Made by a program: the position numbers and the translations under genes. Below, in pieces: positions 16,012 through 24,864 of a DNA stretch of 64,000 bases. Source of the stretch: Thermanaerothrix solaris (GTDB lineage: Bacteria > Chloroflexota > Anaerolineae > Anaerolineales > Anaerolineaceae). The first letter of the stretch is position 1; each line of letters opens with the position of its first letter. Where the stretch lies: contig NZ_JAUHMF010000001.1 in assembly GCF_032334255.1 (NCBI RefSeq), positions 248,001 through 312,000 on the forward strand, written 5' to 3'. The notes below the pieces were generated by a model. That model did not search any database and had not been told where the DNA came from. It worked only from the letters and a program-made list of their open reading frames with translations.

Positions 16012-18165
16012 ATGAAACAAGTATTGAAGAACCTGCGGGATGGGCGCACAATCGTAGCGGATGTACCGGTGCCTACACCTGGCCCGGGGATGGTGTTGGT
16101 GCGCAATTTTGCATCGCTGGTTTCGGTAGGCACGGAGCGAATGCTAGTTTCATTTGCTGAGAAGAGCCTGCTGGGAAAAGCACGCGCCCGACCGGACTTG
16201 ATGCGTCAGGTGTGGGAGAAGGTACGTCGTGAAGGTGTGGTCACGGCATTGGAGACGGCATTAAATCGTTTGGACCAACCCATCGCCCTGGGGTATTCAT
16301 CGGCGGGAATCGTGGTGGAAGTAGGGGAAGGCGTTCGTGATCTTCATCCGGGCGACCCCGTGGCATGTGCGGGTGGTGGATATGCCGTGCATGCAGAATA
16401 TGTGGTGGTGCCTCGTTTACTGGTCACGCGTCTCCCAGAGGGTGTTGATTTTGAAAGTGGTGCTTTTGTGACTCTAGGGGCGATTGCATTGCACGGTTTC
16501 CGCCTGGCAGATACCCAACTCGGTGAGACAGTGGCAGTTATTGGATTGGGGGTTTTGGGTTTGTTGACATTACAGATAGCCAAAGCCAGTGGATGCCAGG
16601 GGCTAGGGATTGATGTGGATCCCTGGCGTGTGGAGAAGGGGCGCATGCTTGGCTTAATGGCCGTGCCCCGCACTGACGCTGAGTCAACCGGTCGTGCCTT
16701 GACGCAAGGTCGGGGATTTGATGCAGTTATTATTTGTGCCGATACCCCATCCAATGATCCGGTTGAATTAGCAGGACATTTAGCACGGGATCGGGGACGG
16801 GTGGTAGCCGTGGGTGCGGTGGGTTTGGAATTACCGCGTAAACTCTACTATGAGAAAGAATTATCGTTTGTTGTATCACGATCCTATGGACCTGGGCGTT
16901 ATGATCCCGCCTATGAGGAAAAAGGTCAGGATTATCCACTGGGCTATGTGCGTTGGACCGAGGGGCGCAACCTTGAGGCTGTGGCTAATTTGATCGGTGC
17001 AGGCCTCTTAGATGTGAAATCGCTAATCACACACCGCTTCCCGATAGATGCCGCTGACCAAGCATATACGCTAATTACTACGAAAGGGGCAGACCCGAGT
17101 CTGGGTGTACTGATTACTTACCCACAATCGGAACAATTCTTACCCTCAACCAAACGGATTAATTTGAGACCACCGAAGGAACCTTTGGTTTCAAAGGTTA
17201 GATTAGGGGTACTGGGGGCGGGGAATTACGCCACGGCGGTGTTTCTCCCGATGATTCGATCTTTCAATGAGGTTGAAAAGGTAGGGATTGTTTCGATGAG
17301 CGGTTTGCATGCGCGACATGCTGCCGAGAAATTTGGTTTTGCCTTTGCAAGTTCGGATGAGAACGAGATTTGGCAGGATGCAACCATCAATACAGTTGCC
17401 ATTCTAACCCGCCATAATCATCACGCGCGTCAGGTTGAACAGGCATTAACCCACGGAAAGCATACTTTTTGTGAGAAACCTCTGGCCATAACCTGGGAAG
17501 AGGTAGAGCGGCTGGAGGCGTTGCTTTGTTCAGAGGATTTGCCCTTGTTAACTGTAGGCTTCAATCGCCGCTTTGCGCCCTTGGCGGAACGCCTAAAGGC
17601 ATTCCTCGCCAACCGTGGTCAACCGATGCATGTTTACTACCGCGTTAACGCCGGGTATTTACCACCTAATCACTGGTTGCACGATCTTCACCAGGGAGGT
17701 GGGCGTCTCATTGGTGAAGGATGCCATTTCGTTGACTTCCTGATTTATCTTATTGGGAATTCGCCCACAAGCGTTGAAGCCGTATCATTGCCCGATAACG
17801 GCGTCTATCGTGAAGATAATTTTACGCTCATGTATGAGTTTGCGGATGGTTCGGTGGGTCTTGTATCTTATCTTGCTAATGGACACAAATCGTATCCCAA
17901 AGAACGAATCGAGGTCTTTTGTGAAGGGAAGATTGCCATTTTGGATGATTTTCGAACATTGGAAATAGTGGTGGAGGGTCGTCGCCAGGTATTCCGACAA
18001 CCGATGCGCCAGGATAAGGGACATCGTGGCTTATGGGGGGCCTTTATGCAGGCGATTACGACCACAGGCCAACCCCCTATTCCATACGACCAGATCCTTG
18101 GAGTTACAAAGGCCACTTTGGCTGCCCGGGAGGCGCTAAGAACTCGCCGCCGAACTGAAATTTAG
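16012..18165 (+). CDS. Bi-domain oxidoreductase (Zn-ADH-like plus Gfo/Idh/MocA)
   Basis: A 717-residue fusion. Residues 1-370 are a medium-chain zinc-dehydrogenase-like domain: GYSSAGIVVEVGEGV, a GDPVACAGG loop and the NAD-binding AVIGLGVLGLLTLQ. Residues about 395-717 are a Gfo/Idh/MocA oxidoreductase with LGVLGAGNYATAVFLPMI, TRHNHHARQVEQAL and the EKPLA motif. Fusions of this kind are repeatedly found beside heparinase-like proteins and glycosyltransferases in surface-polysaccharide loci, and probably act on a nucleotide sugar or glycan intermediate (inference). It starts 3 bases after rny and precedes exactly those partners. Confidence 0.9.
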   Translation: MKQVLKNLRDGRTIVADVPVPTPGPGMVLVRNFASLVSVGTERMLVSFAEKSLLGKARARPDLMRQVWEKVRREGVVTALETALNRLDQPIALGYSSAGIVVEVGEGVRDLHPGDPVACAGGGYAVHAEYVVVPRLLVTRLPEGVDFESGAFVTLGAIALHGFRLADTQLGETVAVIGLGVLGLLTLQIAKASGCQGLGIDVDPWRVEKGRMLGLMAVPRTDAESTGRALTQGRGFDAVIICADTPSNDPVELAGHLARDRGRVVAVGAVGLELPRKLYYEKELSFVVSRSYGPGRYDPAYEEKGQDYPLGYVRWTEGRNLEAVANLIGAGLLDVKSLITHRFPIDAADQAYTLITTKGADPSLGVLITYPQSEQFLPSTKRINLRPPKEPLVSKVRLGVLGAGNYATAVFLPMIRSFNEVEKVGIVSMSGLHARHAAEKFGFAFASSDENEIWQDATINTVAILTRHNHHARQVEQALTHGKHTFCEKPLAITWEEVERLEALLCSEDLPLLTVGFNRRFAPLAERLKAFLANRGQPMHVYYRVNAGYLPPNHWLHDLHQGGGRLIGEGCHFVDFLIYLIGNSPTSVEAVSLPDNGVYREDNFTLMYEFADGSVGLVSYLANGHKSYPKERIEVFCEGKIAILDDFRTLEIVVEGRRQVFRQPMRQDKGHRGLWGAFMQAITTTGQPPIPYDQILGVTKATLAAREALRTRRRTEI

Positions 18166-18191
18166 GGATAAGGAACTTGGGTTAGTGATCC

Positions 18192-20159
18192 GTGAACCCG
18201 TGGGAAAAGGTCTGGAAAACACTCATGACCGTAGGGGCTGGTCAGGTTGCCCTTTTTCTCATCTATCGGTTAGGGTTGAAGGTAGGGTGGTGGCGACGAG
18301 TCACTCAAAATCTTGGGGTTGATCCTGATAAGGTTCCAGAATTAAGGGGGGAGTTATTTGTTATTCCCTCTCCAGACCACTTGAAAAACCTTTTAGGCGC
18401 TGAAGAAACTGACAGGGTTTTAGCATTAGCGGACGAGATTTGCCAGGGAATGTTTCGCCCCTTTGGCGGTGACCCTGCACCTTTGGTTTTAGATCCTCCC
18501 TGCCCACTGAAGCCTTGGGATGTTTATCGGGACAATTTGGCGGGTGAGGATATCAAAATGGTATGGGAACCAGCACGGTTGGGATGGGTCTTTACCCTGG
18601 GACGGGCTTACATCTTGAGCCGGGAAGAGCGGTATGCCCAAACCTGTTTGAGCCATCTTAAGCGCTTTTTACAGGCTAACCCACCGGGATATGGACCAAA
18701 CTGGGCTTCGGGTCAAGAAGTGGCTTTACGCATCCCTGCCTTATTGTTTGTCCTGCAGGTATTCCAATCTTCATCCTCTTGGTTAAACGAGGATCGGCGC
18801 TTTCTCATCTCCTCCATTCTTACCCATGCCCGACGCATTCCACCAACGTTTATCTACGCTCGTGCCCAGAACAATAATCATTTGATAAGCGAAGCCTTGG
18901 GGTTGTATCTGGTAGGTGTTTTGTTGCCCGAGTGGCCAGAATCTAAACGGTGGCGAGATATTGGCTGGCGCTGGCTGAATTGGGCTTTTCAGCATCAAAT
19001 AACTTCATCGGGCTGTTATGTCCAAAATAGCCATAACTACCATCGCTTGATGCTTCAACTTGCTTTACTTTTCGTCCGTGCCTCCGCAATTGAGGGATGT
19101 GACCTACCTGATCTAACACGGGAACGGTTGAAAATGGCAGTGCATTGGCTTTGGGAACGGATGGATGCACGGTCTGGAGGAGTGCCAAACTACGGGCATA
19201 ATGATGGGAGTAATATCTTGCCTTTTGGCAGTCGTAGTTTTATAGATTATCGCCCCACATTGCAGGCTGCAGGTCAATGTTTTGGACAAGGGCGTCCCTT
19301 GCCCTCTGGTCCATGGGATGAACTCAGTTTGTGGTTAGGGGTAAAAGAAGGCCCTTCTCAAGACTTCCCCCGTATCACCTTATCACCGGGGATTGTTAAA
19401 CCATCGGGGCAATCATCTTGGGCTATGATGTATGGAGGTTCATGCAAGGGACGCATCGCTCATGCTGATTTTCTCCACGTGGATTTGTGGTCTCATGGGA
19501 TTAACTTGCTACTTGATGCAGGAACCTATGCCTACAACCTTCCCTCTCCCTGGAATAACGGTCTGGCAAGGACGCTGGTCCATAATACGTTAGTGGTTGA
19601 TGGTCAAGATCAACTACAACACTTGAGCAAGTTTCTTTGGAGCAAGGGCGGGAAAGTGCGATTTCTCGGACACCTTTCCGTTCCGGAGCAGCGTTGGACG
19701 GCTTTTCATGATGGGTATACAAGATTTGGCGTGGTGCACCGTCGTTCATTGGTGTGGTTGGGAGAAGGACAATGGGAGGTTACAGATGAGATCTTACCGG
19801 TGAATAGAAGGGGATCAGCACAGCAACAACATCAATTTGAATTACACTGGCTGATACGTGATGGGGAATGGGAAATTGATATTACACAATTGAAGATCAA
19901 ATATTCCCAATTCGGATTAGAGATGAGGCTGTGCTGGAATTTTGACGGGGACAACGTAACCTTTGTCCCCATAACCGTTCGGCTTATACGCCAAGGAAAA
20001 GCCATTTTTGGCCCGGCGGGTAATTTTGAGTGCTTAGGCTGGTATTCTCCCACTTATTATCATCGTGTTCCTGCTTTATCGCTTTTGCTGACCTGGAAAG
20101 ACGCAGTGCCATGCAAGATTGTGACCTCAATTGTGGTTGAGAGAGCGGGAAATTGTTAA
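18192..20159 (+). CDS. Heparinase II/III-family (alginate-lyase-like) protein
   Basis: A 655-residue protein with an N-terminal hydrophobic stretch. An alpha/alpha-toroid follows (WASGQEVALRIPALL, AQNNNHLISEALGLYL, NYHRLMLQLALLF), then a beta-sandwich heparinase II/III domain with HADFLHVDLWSHGINLLLDAGTY and VHNTLVVDGQDQ. The Tyr/His pair expected for beta-elimination is plausible (NSHNYHRL and HADFLHVDL). Relatives cleave uronate-containing glycans or are polysaccharide-locus proteins with no proven activity. The start is the GTG at 18192, with only a distant AAGGA; an internal ATG at 18225 is possible. Confidence 0.88.
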   Translation: MNPWEKVWKTLMTVGAGQVALFLIYRLGLKVGWWRRVTQNLGVDPDKVPELRGELFVIPSPDHLKNLLGAEETDRVLALADEICQGMFRPFGGDPAPLVLDPPCPLKPWDVYRDNLAGEDIKMVWEPARLGWVFTLGRAYILSREERYAQTCLSHLKRFLQANPPGYGPNWASGQEVALRIPALLFVLQVFQSSSSWLNEDRRFLISSILTHARRIPPTFIYARAQNNNHLISEALGLYLVGVLLPEWPESKRWRDIGWRWLNWAFQHQITSSGCYVQNSHNYHRLMLQLALLFVRASAIEGCDLPDLTRERLKMAVHWLWERMDARSGGVPNYGHNDGSNILPFGSRSFIDYRPTLQAAGQCFGQGRPLPSGPWDELSLWLGVKEGPSQDFPRITLSPGIVKPSGQSSWAMMYGGSCKGRIAHADFLHVDLWSHGINLLLDAGTYAYNLPSPWNNGLARTLVHNTLVVDGQDQLQHLSKFLWSKGGKVRFLGHLSVPEQRWTAFHDGYTRFGVVHRRSLVWLGEGQWEVTDEILPVNRRGSAQQQHQFELHWLIRDGEWEIDITQLKIKYSQFGLEMRLCWNFDGDNVTFVPITVRLIRQGKAIFGPAGNFECLGWYSPTYYHRVPALSLLLTWKDAVPCKIVTSIVVERAGNC

Positions 20160-20170
20160 AATAAGGTCTG

Positions 20171-21391
20171 ATGCATATTTTATTAATCCATCAAGCCTAT
20201 GCTTCTTTGAATGAACCGGGTGGGACTCGCCACGAGGAGATGGCGCGTTATTTGGTTGCCCGAGGACATCGGGTTACTGTGATTGCCAGCCCGGTTAACT
20301 ATCTAAGTGGAAAGCCTAATCCTTCCGAAAGGCGCTGGGTTAGTCGAAGGGAAATTGAACCCGGCTTAACCATTTTGCGATGTTATACCTATCCGGCGTT
20401 TCACCGCAGTTTCTTTCATCGCACATTGGCGTTCATGAGTTTTATGATCTCATCGTTTTGGGTTGGGTTAGGTGTACCTGACGTAAATGTGGTGTGGGGA
20501 ACTTCTCCCCCTATTTTTCAAGCCGCGACAGCTTGGCTATTGGCATTTTTTAAACGAGTGCCTTTCATTTTTGAGGTGCGGGATTTGTGGCCCGAGTTTG
20601 CTGTCGCGGTGGGGGTTCTGCGCAATCCCGTGCTTATTAAAGCCTCCGAGGGATTGGAACGGTTTCTCTATCGTCGGGCTAAACGAGTGGTGGTAAATTC
20701 ACCCGGATTTATCTCTCATGTTCAAACTCGCGGGGCTAAGTGGGTTGAATTGGTGCCCAATGGTGCAGACCCTCAAATGTTCGATCCAACCCTTAGCGGT
20801 GAAAGTTTTCGTCGCCGTTATGGCCTAGACCAGTCCTTTGTGGTTCTCTATGCTGGGGCTCATGGGCTTTCAAACGATCTGGGGGTAGTGTTGGACGCAG
20901 CTGACTTTCTGCGTGATCATCCTCAGATTCGATTTGTGTTTGTGGGTGACGGGAAGGAGAAATCAGCCCTGATGCGCGAGACTGAGGCGAAAGGCCTGAA
21001 AAACGTGTTATTTCTCCCTCCCTTTTCCAAACGTGAGATGCCTGAAGTATTAGCAGCAGCCGATGTCTGCGTTGCTATTCTTAAGCCGTTAGAGGTTTAT
21101 AAAACTACTTATCCCAATAAGGTGTTTGATTACATGGCAGCGGGACGAGCGGTGGTCCTAGCAATTGATGGCGTTGTTCGCCAGGTTGTGGAAGAAGCGG
21201 GTGCGGGTATCGCTGTTCCGCCGGGCGATGCGCAGGCTCTGGCGAAAGCCATTTTATATTTGGCTGAGAATAGGGAATTAACTAAGCGAATGGGTATGGC
21301 AGGACGCCATTGTATCGAAGAGAATTTTCGCCGCGATCAAATGGCATGGCGAATGATGAAAATTTTTGAGGAGGTGGCGAAGGATGGGTGA
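20171..21391 (+). CDS. Glycosyltransferase family 4 protein
   Basis: A GT-B fold glycosyltransferase of 406 residues. The N-terminal acceptor half has PGGTRHEEMARYLVARGHRVTVI. The C-terminal donor half has VPNGADPQMFDP, VVLYAGAHGLSNDLGVVLDAA and the donor-binding region around PNKVFDYMAAGRAVVLAIDG. The segment PNKVFDYMAAG is common in WbuB-like enzymes of capsule or exopolysaccharide loci. It probably adds one sugar to a lipid-linked or growing glycan. It follows the heparinase-like gene by 11 bases and overlaps the response regulator by 8. Confidence 0.9.
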   Translation: MHILLIHQAYASLNEPGGTRHEEMARYLVARGHRVTVIASPVNYLSGKPNPSERRWVSRREIEPGLTILRCYTYPAFHRSFFHRTLAFMSFMISSFWVGLGVPDVNVVWGTSPPIFQAATAWLLAFFKRVPFIFEVRDLWPEFAVAVGVLRNPVLIKASEGLERFLYRRAKRVVVNSPGFISHVQTRGAKWVELVPNGADPQMFDPTLSGESFRRRYGLDQSFVVLYAGAHGLSNDLGVVLDAADFLRDHPQIRFVFVGDGKEKSALMRETEAKGLKNVLFLPPFSKREMPEVLAAADVCVAILKPLEVYKTTYPNKVFDYMAAGRAVVLAIDGVVRQVVEEAGAGIAVPPGDAQALAKAILYLAENRELTKRMGMAGRHCIEENFRRDQMAWRMMKIFEEVAKDG

Positions 21392-22097
21392 GAAAATTTT
21401 GATTGTTGAGGATGAGACAACGTTACAGGAGGCACTTGCCTATAACCTGCGTCGTCAAGGCTATGATGTCGAATTGGCGGGTGATGGACAGGCTGCTTTG
21501 AATGTTGCGCGCCGTATTCGCCCTGATCTTATCATCCTGGATATTATGTTACCGGGAATGGACGGGTTTGAGGTTTGTCGCATTTTGCGCCAGGAGATGA
21601 CCACACCGGTGCTCATGTTGACGGCACGGGATGATGAGATTGACCGGGTGGTTGGTCTGGAAGTGGGCGCTGATGATTACTTAACTAAACCCTTTTCAAT
21701 GCGCGAATTACTAGCGCGGGTAAAGGCTCTTTTGCGTCGCGTACGAATGGTGCGGGAAGAGATTGGTGTGGGACATGGTCAAGTTGAATCTCCACAACCA
21801 GTTATCCAACATGGAAATCTGGTGATTAATAATGCGCGCCGTGAAGCCCTGTTAGATGGTCATCCGCTCCCGCTGAAGCCCAAAGAGTATGATCTTTTGC
21901 TTTATTTAGCCCAGCACCGGGGGCAGGTACTTACTCGAGAGCAGATTCTTGAGCGAGTTTGGGGATGGGAATACATTGGAGATTCTCGCACCGTGGATGT
22001 TCATATTCGATGGTTGCGGGAAAAGATCGAACCTGACCCCGCCAACCCGCGCCGAATTGTAACGGTACGAGGAGCAGGATATCGTTTTGAGGGTTAG
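21384..22097 (+). CDS. PhoB/OmpR-type response regulator
   Basis: A 237-residue transcription factor. The receiver domain has the acidic pair VEDE, the phosphoacceptor Asp in LIILDIMLPGMDG, Thr in VLMLTARDD and the conserved Lys in YLTKPFSMREL. A winged-helix OmpR/PhoB domain follows (LKPKEYDLLLYLAQHRGQVLTREQILERVWGWEY...RTVDVHIRWLREKIE). The ATG at 21384 lies inside the end of the glycosyltransferase gene (ATGGGTGA overlap), after GAGGAGGTGG, so it is translationally coupled to the glycan genes. Its partner kinase follows with no gap. Confidence 0.93.
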   Translation: MGEKILIVEDETTLQEALAYNLRRQGYDVELAGDGQAALNVARRIRPDLIILDIMLPGMDGFEVCRILRQEMTTPVLMLTARDDEIDRVVGLEVGADDYLTKPFSMRELLARVKALLRRVRMVREEIGVGHGQVESPQPVIQHGNLVINNARREALLDGHPLPLKPKEYDLLLYLAQHRGQVLTREQILERVWGWEYIGDSRTVDVHIRWLREKIEPDPANPRRIVTVRGAGYRFEG

Positions 22098-23861
22098 ATG
22101 CGTCCATCATTGATTTGGCGAATTACGCTGCCTGTTATGGCTTGGGCAATCTTAGTGGCAGCGGTTGGGGGGATAACCGTACGATTATCATTTGAACATC
22201 TGTTGTTACAGCAGCACGAAAGATATTTGCTATCCCAAGCGCAGATATTCGCTCGTCAGTTAGAGGATCTGCGACGAGAAGGGAATCAGGAAAAGACTCA
22301 ATCCGCTCTATTGGAATTCTCCCGTTCTATGGAGGCATGGGGGGCTATTTGCGATCCAAATGGCGTCATAAAGGTGGAAGGATGGGGGGAATCATGGACC
22401 TTTCCAAGGGTTGATCGTGTGCGTGCTATTGTCCAATCTGGCGCTATTTCAGATGAAGCGGGGGTTAAGTTTGTCAACAGTTCACTGGGATGGTTAGGAA
22501 TAGTCACCATTCCATTGCGGAACGGTGCGAATGCCTTAACGATCGAGTATTTGCGTGTAGCCATTTTTTTGGATGAGGCAGATCAAGCCCTTAAATCAAT
22601 CACATATTTAATGGTCCTACTGGGTGGGGTAATGGTGATCACTGCGCTAGGGGTAACGCTTCTCGTCTCGAGATGGGTTACCGGACCACTGCAATATCTC
22701 ACGGAACGCATTCGCAATTGGCAAGGCAACGAAACCTCCCTAGATTCGATTCAGAGCCGAAAGGACGAGATTGGCTTATTGGCTCAAGCATTTTCGACTA
22801 TGGCCAACGAATTGCGTTCTCAGATTGAGGCTTTGGCCACGGAACGAGTTCAGTTTGACGCAGTTTTGGAATATATGACAGATGGGGTCGTGATTGTTGA
22901 TGCCGAGGGCAAGGTGCGCTTAATGAATCCGGCTGCAGAACGGCTTTTTGAGGGCCGTCCGGGAGGATCGGTAGGAAAATCGTTGATTGAGGTCGTGCGC
23001 CACCATCAATTAGTGGATCTGTGGCAAAAATCTCTCAACAACGATCGCCAGTACAATTTGACCTTGGAAATGACACCCAATCGTTCGTTTGTCCAGGCGA
23101 TAGCAACACCACTCGGGGGAACACTAAAAGGTAACGTGCTTTTGGTTATTCAGGATTTAACCCGAGTGAGGCGATTAGAAACGGTGCGTAGAGATTTTAT
23201 CAGCAATGTTTCCCACGAATTACGTACTCCACTGGCAACATTGAAAGCACTCACCGAGACGTTGCAAGAAGGGGCATTGGAAGATCCTCTCATGGCGCGG
23301 CGTTTCCTAGAGCAAATGGATAAGGAAATTGATAATATGACCCAATTGGTACGGGAGTTGCTGGAACTTTCACGCATTGAATCGGGTAAAGTGCCGCTTA
23401 ATCGGCAACCGATTTCTCCATCGGTCCTATTGGAAAATGCAGCATCTCGCATGCGCTTACAAGCCGAACGGGTAGGGTTAACCTTAGAAGTACTAACAAA
23501 TCCCGAATTACCAATGGTGTTGGCAGATCGGGAACGAATTGAACAAGTATTGATTAATTTGCTCCACAATGCCATTAAATTCACACCACCTGGTGGCCGG
23601 ATTGAACTTGGGGCTCAGCGTCGAGATGGTGAGGTTGTTTTTTACGTAAAAGATACTGGTGTAGGGATTAGTCCTGAGGCTTTACCCCGCATCTTTGAGC
23701 GTTTCTACAAAGCCGATCAGTCACGTTCGGGAGGTGGAACGGGTTTGGGCCTTTCAATCGCGCGTCATACCGTTGAGGCTCATGGCGGAAGGATTTGGGC
23801 TGAGAGCGAGGTTAACCGAGGAAGTACTTTCTTCTTTTCGCTTCCTTTGGCTAATCCATAG
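22098..23861 (+). CDS. PhoR-like sensor histidine kinase
   Basis: A 587-residue membrane kinase. Transmembrane helices are at about 8-28 and 167-190, enclosing an extracytoplasmic sensor of about 140 residues. A HAMP domain comes next (SRWVTGPLQYLTERIRNW), then a PAS domain (FDAVLEYMTDGVVIVDAEGKVRLMNPAAERLF), then HisKA with the phosphorylated His in FISNVSHELRTPLATLKAL, and HATPase with N, G1 and G2 boxes (INLLHNAIKFTPPGG, VKDTGVGISPEALPRIFERFY, GGTGLGLSIARHTVEAHGG). It starts directly after the response regulator stop. The domain order is that of PhoR/WalK kinases; the signal is unknown. Confidence 0.95.
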   Translation: MRPSLIWRITLPVMAWAILVAAVGGITVRLSFEHLLLQQHERYLLSQAQIFARQLEDLRREGNQEKTQSALLEFSRSMEAWGAICDPNGVIKVEGWGESWTFPRVDRVRAIVQSGAISDEAGVKFVNSSLGWLGIVTIPLRNGANALTIEYLRVAIFLDEADQALKSITYLMVLLGGVMVITALGVTLLVSRWVTGPLQYLTERIRNWQGNETSLDSIQSRKDEIGLLAQAFSTMANELRSQIEALATERVQFDAVLEYMTDGVVIVDAEGKVRLMNPAAERLFEGRPGGSVGKSLIEVVRHHQLVDLWQKSLNNDRQYNLTLEMTPNRSFVQAIATPLGGTLKGNVLLVIQDLTRVRRLETVRRDFISNVSHELRTPLATLKALTETLQEGALEDPLMARRFLEQMDKEIDNMTQLVRELLELSRIESGKVPLNRQPISPSVLLENAASRMRLQAERVGLTLEVLTNPELPMVLADRERIEQVLINLLHNAIKFTPPGGRIELGAQRRDGEVVFYVKDTGVGISPEALPRIFERFYKADQSRSGGGTGLGLSIARHTVEAHGGRIWAESEVNRGSTFFFSLPLANP

Positions 23862-23904
23862 TTTTAGGAGACAAATAGTTAAAGGTCATAAAGGACGGTG
23901 TACA

Positions 23905-24330
23905 ATGTTTGCAACCATTGAGTTAGCGGTTGAAGTGCCAGTGTATCCGGAACGAGTGTTTCGGGCTTGGTTAGATGGTTTTGAGTTCGCCAAAATTACC
24001 CGTCAACCAGCGCGCATCGTCCCTCAAGTTGGAGGGAATTTGTGGCTGCTCGGCGGAGAGGTCACAGGAATATTCCGTCGTTTAGTTCCTTATAACCATT
24101 TGGAGATGACCTGGCAGATTCGTGGCAAAACCTCTTCACATGCCTCGCAGGTCGAAATCCGCATTGAACCCACCTGCACCGGTAGCCTGTTTCGAGTTTG
24201 GCATCATGGCGTGGATTTGAGTGAGGTTCAAAATGTGTTGAAATGGTGGGAAGAAAACTTTCTGCGTCCCTTGCAGGCTCACTTTGAGAACTTGGTGGGC
24301 GATTACGTGGCGGATCTAAGCGATGGGTAG
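23905..24330 (+). CDS. SRPBCC / AHSA1-like domain protein
   Basis: A 141-residue soluble protein of the START-like helix-grip fold. It begins ELAVEVPVYPERVFRAWLDGFEFAKIT, the usual opening of AHSA1-type domains, and continues with GGNLWLLGGEVTGIF and YNHLEMTWQIR. The true ATG is at 23905 with AAAGGACGG upstream; longer frames run back into the kinase gene. It is 43 bases after the kinase and may be in the same transcript. Relatives bind small hydrophobic molecules or Hsp90-like partners; the role here is unknown. Confidence 0.8.
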   Translation: MFATIELAVEVPVYPERVFRAWLDGFEFAKITRQPARIVPQVGGNLWLLGGEVTGIFRRLVPYNHLEMTWQIRGKTSSHASQVEIRIEPTCTGSLFRVWHHGVDLSEVQNVLKWWEENFLRPLQAHFENLVGDYVADLSDG

Positions 24331-24373
24331 CAGGCTTGATCCTTGAAATTGAGTTATAATTGGAAGCGCTATT

Positions 24374-24447
24374 GGGCGGATAGCTCAGTAGGTTAGAGCG
24401 CCTCCCTTACAAGGAGGAGGTCATGGGTTCGAGTCCCGTTCCGCCCA
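24374..24447 (+). tRNA. tRNA-Val(TAC)
   Basis: A 74-nt cloverleaf. GGGCGGA pairs with TCCGCCC. The anticodon stem is CCTCC/GGAGG with loop CTTACAA (anticodon TAC), and the T stem ATGGG/CCCGT. No CCA is encoded (CAA follows). A TATAAT box lies 14 bases upstream at 24355-24360. Confidence 0.95.
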
Positions 24448-24864
24448 CAAAGTTTTCACCTGCTTTTTCCTTCTCAATTATGCGGTGGCTAATATCTATC
24501 TACCTGGGATGAATAAGTAAGGCGGTTGCCTTCAGCATCCCCTGAGGTGTTGGTTTCATCCTTTTAGAAAATTTCTTTAAGGTCTCCAAGGCATGTAGGG
24601 TTCGCACCCGCAATAAAATCTATTTCCAGGCAGGCGCACTAAAACCGAACCCTTCCGCGGACTTAAAGTGGGTTCGAAATGGCTTCAACACCACTTTCTT
24701 CACTGGGTAAACATAAGGATATTAGGTTCCCGATCAGGGGTTTATTTTTTTGAAAGATGCTTTGCTTTCGAATCAACATGCCGAATAATTTCACACAAGT
24801 AATCAGTCAGAATTCACCAGTAATCAGTCAGAATTCACCTGGAAAAGATTTATCGGAGTAACTT
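24448..24864. other. Intergenic stretch, possible gene remnant
   Basis: There is no intact gene. On the minus strand three short peptide-like pieces follow one another, each ended by a stop: a piece of about 27 codons ending GFGFSAPAWK, one ending CLGDLKEIF, and one beginning MKPTPQGMLKATALL. They may be remains of a decayed gene. A 21-base tandem repeat lies at the right end. Confidence 0.3.
24798..24839 (+). repeat. Two perfect tandem copies of a 21-base unit
   Basis: Copies at 24798-24818 and 24819-24839, unit beginning AGTAATCAGT and ending CAGAATTCACC, directly adjacent and identical. They lie just downstream of corA. They may be a simple duplication or a binding site. Confidence 0.85.

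Noticed and set aside
23695..23904. N-terminal extension of the AHSA1-like protein into the histidine kinase gene
   Set aside because: The overlap is a frame shadow; the ATG at 23905 has its own AAAGGACGG site and starts the conserved domain.
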